A program made the position numbers and the translations under genes. DNA of 64,000 nt from positions 1 through 64,000 of the forward strand of contig JAEZVV010000078.1 of assembly GCA_023443095.1 (NCBI GenBank), read 5' to 3'. This DNA is from Pseudomonadota bacterium. Lineage in GTDB: Bacteria; Pseudomonadota; Gammaproteobacteria; Burkholderiales; Burkholderiaceae_F. Of the stretch, positions 60,917-64,000 are shown piece by piece. The notes beneath the pieces are model-generated. The model saw nothing but the letters and a program-made list of their open reading frames with translations. It was not told the DNA's origin and did not search any database. Each line of letters begins with the position of its first letter. Position 1 is the stretch's first letter.

Positions 60917-60954
60917 GGTTTCCTTCCTTCCGGATGCGGGTTGTCCTTGCCGCC

Positions 60955-61896
60955 TCAGTAGCCGCGCTCGCGGTCGACCCGGCCGCTCACGGCTTCGCCG
61001 CGCCAGAAGGCGCGCAACTTGTCCGCCACCTGCCGCACCGCGTCGTCGACCTGGGTCAGGCCCGAGACATGCGGCGTGATCAGGATCTGCGGCCGCTGCC
61101 AGAACGGATGGCCGACCGGCAGCGGTTCGACGCGAAAGACGTCGAGCGTGGCGCCGCTCAGCTGGCCCGAGTCGATCAGATCGACCAGGTCGGCGTCGAC
61201 CAGATGAGTGCCGCGGCCAAGGTTGATCAGGTGCGCGCCGTGCGCCAGCAGCGACAGGCGCCGGCGGTCGAGCAGGCCGGTGGTGGCAGGGGTGAGCGGC
61301 AGGATGCAAACCAGGCTGTCGAGCCCGGTCAGGAACTCGTCGAGATGGTCACCCGAATAACAGGTCACCCCTGCCAGCTCGCGCGGCGAACGCGAATAAG
61401 CGCGCACGGCGTAACCCGCTGCCGCCAGCGTCGTCGCCACCACGCGCCCGATCGCTCCCAGCCCCAGCACGCCGACCTGCATGATCGTCGGGTTGCGCGG
61501 CACGGCGGGCGACCAGCGCAGCTGCGCCTGGTCGCTGGCGTAGGCGTCGAAGCGAAGTTCGTGTCGCAACACGGCGGCGAGCGCGTAACGCGCCATCGGC
61601 TGCGCCATGCCGGCGTCTTCGAGGCGGAACAGCGGCAGATTGGCGGGCAGGGTGGGAAGGCCGAGCAGGACGTCGACCCCGGCGCCGAGGTTGAACACCG
61701 CCCGCAGCGAAGGCTGTTCGGCAAACAGCGCCGCCGGCGGTTTCCAGACGATGGCGACGTCGGCCGCTTCGGCCTGTGGGTGGATCGATTCATCGGTCGC
61801 GTCGCGCCACCGGATTTGCGCCTCGGGCAGGGCGCCGGAAAAAGCCGATTCGTAGCGGGCGCGGGTGGCGCCCGAGGTGCACAAGACTATCTTCAT
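60955..61896 (-). CDS. ghrA: GhrA-type glyoxylate/hydroxypyruvate reductase
   Basis: 313 residues. NAD(P) motif VLGLGAIGRVV, active-site Arg in INLGRGTHLVD, and the Glu/His pair in DVFRVEPLPVGHPFW and ITPHVSG. Substrates are glyoxylate, hydroxypyruvate or related 2-oxoacids. Its ATG overlaps the stop of the carboxylase gene, so it is cotranscribed. Its place in a leucine cluster is unexpected. Confidence 0.88.
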   Translation of the reverse strand: MKIVLCTSGATRARYESAFSGALPEAQIRWRDATDESIHPQAEAADVAIVWKPPAALFAEQPSLRAVFNLGAGVDVLLGLPTLPANLPLFRLEDAGMAQPMARYALAAVLRHELRFDAYASDQAQLRWSPAVPRNPTIMQVGVLGLGAIGRVVATTLAAAGYAVRAYSRSPRELAGVTCYSGDHLDEFLTGLDSLVCILPLTPATTGLLDRRRLSLLAHGAHLINLGRGTHLVDADLVDLIDSGQLSGATLDVFRVEPLPVGHPFWQRPQILITPHVSGLTQVDDAVRQVADKLRAFWRGEAVSGRVDRERGY

Positions 61897-63914
61897 GAGG
61901 GTTCCACAACAGCAAAACGAATCAGTTCGGCCCCTTCGGCCACCGGGTCGCCGACACGGTACAAGACCTCGGCAACGCGCCCGGCGGCGGGGGCGACGAT
62001 GGTGTGTTCCATTTTCATCGCTTCGATCACGAGCAGGGGGGCGCCCGCCTCGACCTCGCTGCCCGCCGGGGCGAGCACGGCGATCAGCTTGCCGGGCATG
62101 GGGGCGCTCAGCCGGCCGCTGCCAGCCTCGGTCTCGTTCGATTGCGCGATCGCGTCCATCAGGGTGAGGACGGCGTGCCGCCCCTGGGCAAAGACGTGGA
62201 AGTCGAGCCCGGTCCGCACCACGTCGGCGTGCAAGCTGCGGCCCGCAAAACGCAGGTCGAGCTGGCTGCCGCGGGTGGTCGTGATGGCGAGCGGGGCGTC
62301 GAGGTCGGCGTGGCGGAAGCCGAAACCCGAGCGGCCGTAGTCGAGCGCGACCTCGTGCACCCCTTGTTCGCTCCTGAAACTCAGGCGGCGGGTGTAGGTG
62401 GTATTGAGGCGCCAGCCGCGGGTATTGGCCCAGGGGTCGTTGCCCTGTGCCGCGGCTTCGTCGGCAAGGAGGCGGGCGCAGGCCAGCGCCAGCATGGTCG
62501 CCGGCACCTGCCCGGCGCCGGCAAACAGTGAGTCCCGTTCGCGTTCGATCAGCCCGGTGTCGAGTTCGGCGCCAGCAAAAGCCGGGTTGGCTAGCAGCCG
62601 CTCGAGGAAGTCGACGTTGTTGGCGACGCCGACGATATGGGTCTGGGCCAGAGCGCCCCGCAGGCGGGCGATCGCCTGGGCCCGGTCTTCGCCCCAGACG
62701 ATCAGTTTGGCGATCATCGGGTCGTAGTGCGGGCTGATTTGGTCGCCCGCGCACACGCCGGCGTCGATCCGCACCGCGGCCGGAGCGTGGAACGGTTCGC
62801 CGTCGGCGTTGCGGACGAAGGCCACGTGTTCCGGCTGCTGGAAGTGAGACAGAACGCCGGTCGAAGGCAGGAAACCGCGCTCGGGGTTCTCGGCGTAGAT
62901 CCGCGCCTCGATCGCGTGGCCTTTGAGTGTTATCGCTTCCTGTGCGAGCGGCAGGGCCTGGCCCGCCGCCACCCGCAGCTGCCACTCGACCAGGTCGGTG
63001 CCGGTGATCATTTCCGTCACCGGGTGTTCGACCTGGAGCCGGGTGTTCATTTCCATGAAATAGAAGCTGCCGTCCTGGTCGACGATGAACTCGACCGTTC
63101 CTGCGCCAACGTAAGCCACCGCCCTGGCTGCGGCCACTGCGGCCTCGCCCATCAGCCGCCGGCGTTCGGGCTCCATGCCGGGAGCGGGGGCTTCTTCGAT
63201 CACCTTCTGGTGGCGGCGCTGCACCGAGCAGTCGCGTTCGCCCAGGTAGACGTATTGGCCGTGCGTGTCGGCAAACACCTGGATCTCGATGTGGCGCGGG
63301 CGCTGCAGGTATTTCTCGAGCAGCACCCGAGTGTCGCCGAAGCTCGCCGCGGCTTCGCGCTGGCAGGAGGCGAGCGCGGCCTCGAACTCGGCCGGGCCGG
63401 CCACCACCCGCATTCCCTTGCCGCCGCCGCCTGCGCTCGCCTTGATCAGCACCGGGTAGCCGATGGCGTCGGCCTGGGCGCGCAGGAAATCCGGAGCCTG
63501 TTCGGCGCCGTGGTAGCCGGGGACCAGCGGCACAGCGGCGTTTTCCATCAGCGATTTGGCGGCGCTCTTGCTGCCCATCGCTCGGATCGAGTCCGGCGAC
63601 GGGCCGATGAAAACCAGGCCGGCGGCGGCGCAGGCGGCGGCGAACTCGGCGTTCTCCGACAGGAAGCCGTAGCCGGGGTGGATCGCCTGCGCGCCGGTGG
63701 CCTGCGCCGCGGCCAGGATCCGATCCCCGCGCAGGTAGCTCTCGCGTGCCGGGGCCGGCCCCAGGTAGATGGCTTCGTCGGCCAGGGCGACGTGGCGGCT
63801 GTTGTCGTCGGCGTCGGAATACACCGCCACCGTGGCGATGCCGAGCCGGCGTGCGGTGGCCATGACGCGGCAGGCGATTTCGCCACGGTTAGCGATCAGG
63901 ATCTTGGAGAACAC
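61893..63914 (-). CDS. Biotin-dependent acyl-CoA carboxylase alpha subunit (methylcrotonyl-CoA type likely)
   Basis: 673 residues from GTG 63914, with GAGGAAGCCC upstream. Biotin carboxylase domain: KILIANRGEIACRVMATARR, ATP-grasp KASAGGGGKGMRVV, and EMNTRLQVEHPVTEMI. The C-terminal biotinyl domain has VIEAMKMEHT with Lys634. Linkage to HMG-CoA lyase suggests methylcrotonyl-CoA carboxylase alpha (LiuD), but propionyl or geranyl types are not excluded. Confidence 0.93.
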   Translation of the reverse strand: MFSKILIANRGEIACRVMATARRLGIATVAVYSDADDNSRHVALADEAIYLGPAPARESYLRGDRILAAAQATGAQAIHPGYGFLSENAEFAAACAAAGLVFIGPSPDSIRAMGSKSAAKSLMENAAVPLVPGYHGAEQAPDFLRAQADAIGYPVLIKASAGGGGKGMRVVAGPAEFEAALASCQREAAASFGDTRVLLEKYLQRPRHIEIQVFADTHGQYVYLGERDCSVQRRHQKVIEEAPAPGMEPERRRLMGEAAVAAARAVAYVGAGTVEFIVDQDGSFYFMEMNTRLQVEHPVTEMITGTDLVEWQLRVAAGQALPLAQEAITLKGHAIEARIYAENPERGFLPSTGVLSHFQQPEHVAFVRNADGEPFHAPAAVRIDAGVCAGDQISPHYDPMIAKLIVWGEDRAQAIARLRGALAQTHIVGVANNVDFLERLLANPAFAGAELDTGLIERERDSLFAGAGQVPATMLALACARLLADEAAAQGNDPWANTRGWRLNTTYTRRLSFRSEQGVHEVALDYGRSGFGFRHADLDAPLAITTTRGSQLDLRFAGRSLHADVVRTGLDFHVFAQGRHAVLTLMDAIAQSNETEAGSGRLSAPMPGKLIAVLAPAGSEVEAGAPLLVIEAMKMEHTIVAPAAGRVAEVLYRVGDPVAEGAELIRFAVVEPS

Positions 63915-63931
63915 GGGCTTCCTCGTCGGTT

Positions 63932-64000
63932 TCAGGCCTCGCGGCGCCGCAGGAGCTGCCGCAGCAGCCGGATGAATCGGGCGATCAGCCAGAGCGACAG
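63932..64000 (-). CDS. 3' end of a leftward gene cut by the window edge
   Basis: 22 codons before a TGA at 63932: LSLWLIARFIRLLRQLLRRR and EA. Upstream coding is outside the window. The stretch is amphipathic and basic; the identity cannot be given. It may alternatively be random open frame. Its stop is 17 bp before the carboxylase start. Confidence 0.35.
   Translation of the reverse strand: MSLWLIARFIRLLRQLLRRREA

Noticed and set aside
1..64000. CRISPR array, prophage, IS element, tRNA or rRNA
   Set aside because: No regular spaced repeats, integrase, transposase or recognisable RNA gene was seen by reading; a tRNAscan/ISfinder run would settle it.

Overview
The window is high-GC DNA with tightly packed genes, SD-led starts and a gene set typical of a free-living Burkholderiales-type betaproteobacterium. 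Signs of this are a Bug/TctC binding protein, FadL-like porins, cytochrome bd with a CydP subunit, DASS and Dcu carboxylate carriers, and a leucine-degradation cluster. This placement is inferred from gene content, because no rRNA or tRNA gene is visible. I see no CRISPR array, prophage, transposase or integrase. The region reads as ordinary chromosome with several small accessory patches.

Layout. 1-3.6 kb: a solute-binding protein, an Asp-box repeat protein paired with a MoaD-like protein, and small membrane or lipoproteins. 3.9-7.3 kb: a YkgJ-type Cys-cluster protein and two tandem FadL-like outer-membrane proteins, each with its own terminator. 7.3-14.3 kb: an MFS carrier, then a leftward run of ferric-reductase-like flavoprotein, EamA carrier, PfkB kinase, VIT-like membrane protein, ABM monooxygenase and an unusual trypsin-like protease. 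14.6-22.7 kb: a TrpB2 enzyme, a TPR-GGDEF protein, a CBS-like membrane protein with an SDR, an AEC carrier, YaeQ and an AraC regulator.

22.7-28.1 kb is the most interesting part. A leftward operon cydP-cydA-cydB-cydX-ybgE-truncated haemoglobin is preceded by a consensus sigma-54 promoter (26614-26629). A sigma-54 activator with a Cys/His-rich PAS domain is divergently encoded. A 20-bp palindrome (26714-26733) sits about 110-130 bp upstream of the predicted start, the usual enhancer position. Together they suggest a dedicated signal-responsive respiratory and haemoglobin unit.

28.1-32.9 kb: a phage-repressor-like HTH protein with AT-rich sites, three small ORFs, purU, an MliC-like inhibitor, a hydrolase and an Mpo1-like protein. 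33-41.7 kb: an amino-acid ABC operon, an aldo/keto reductase, a lipid-anchored Ntn acylase, a DASS carrier and a periplasmic cupin. 41.7-44.9 kb: an RpiR regulator with a Dcu-type carrier, and a DUF1801 protein with a histone-H1-like tail. 45-49 kb: a compact six-gene leftward operon whose K+-channel-like gene carries a frameshift in a 7-base homopolymer. 49-53.2 kb: hemerythrin-like protein, cytochrome c, a flavin/GAF pair and a Tat-dependent aldo/keto reductase.

53.2-57.8 kb is a four-gene 2-oxoacid:ferredoxin oxidoreductase operon whose last gene fuses a GltD-type NAD(P)H diaphorase to a ferredoxin. 57.8-59.8 kb holds two tandem unknown lipoproteins. 60-64 kb is the end of a leucine/acyl-CoA catabolism cluster: HMG-CoA lyase, a GhrA-type reductase and a biotin-dependent carboxylase alpha subunit.
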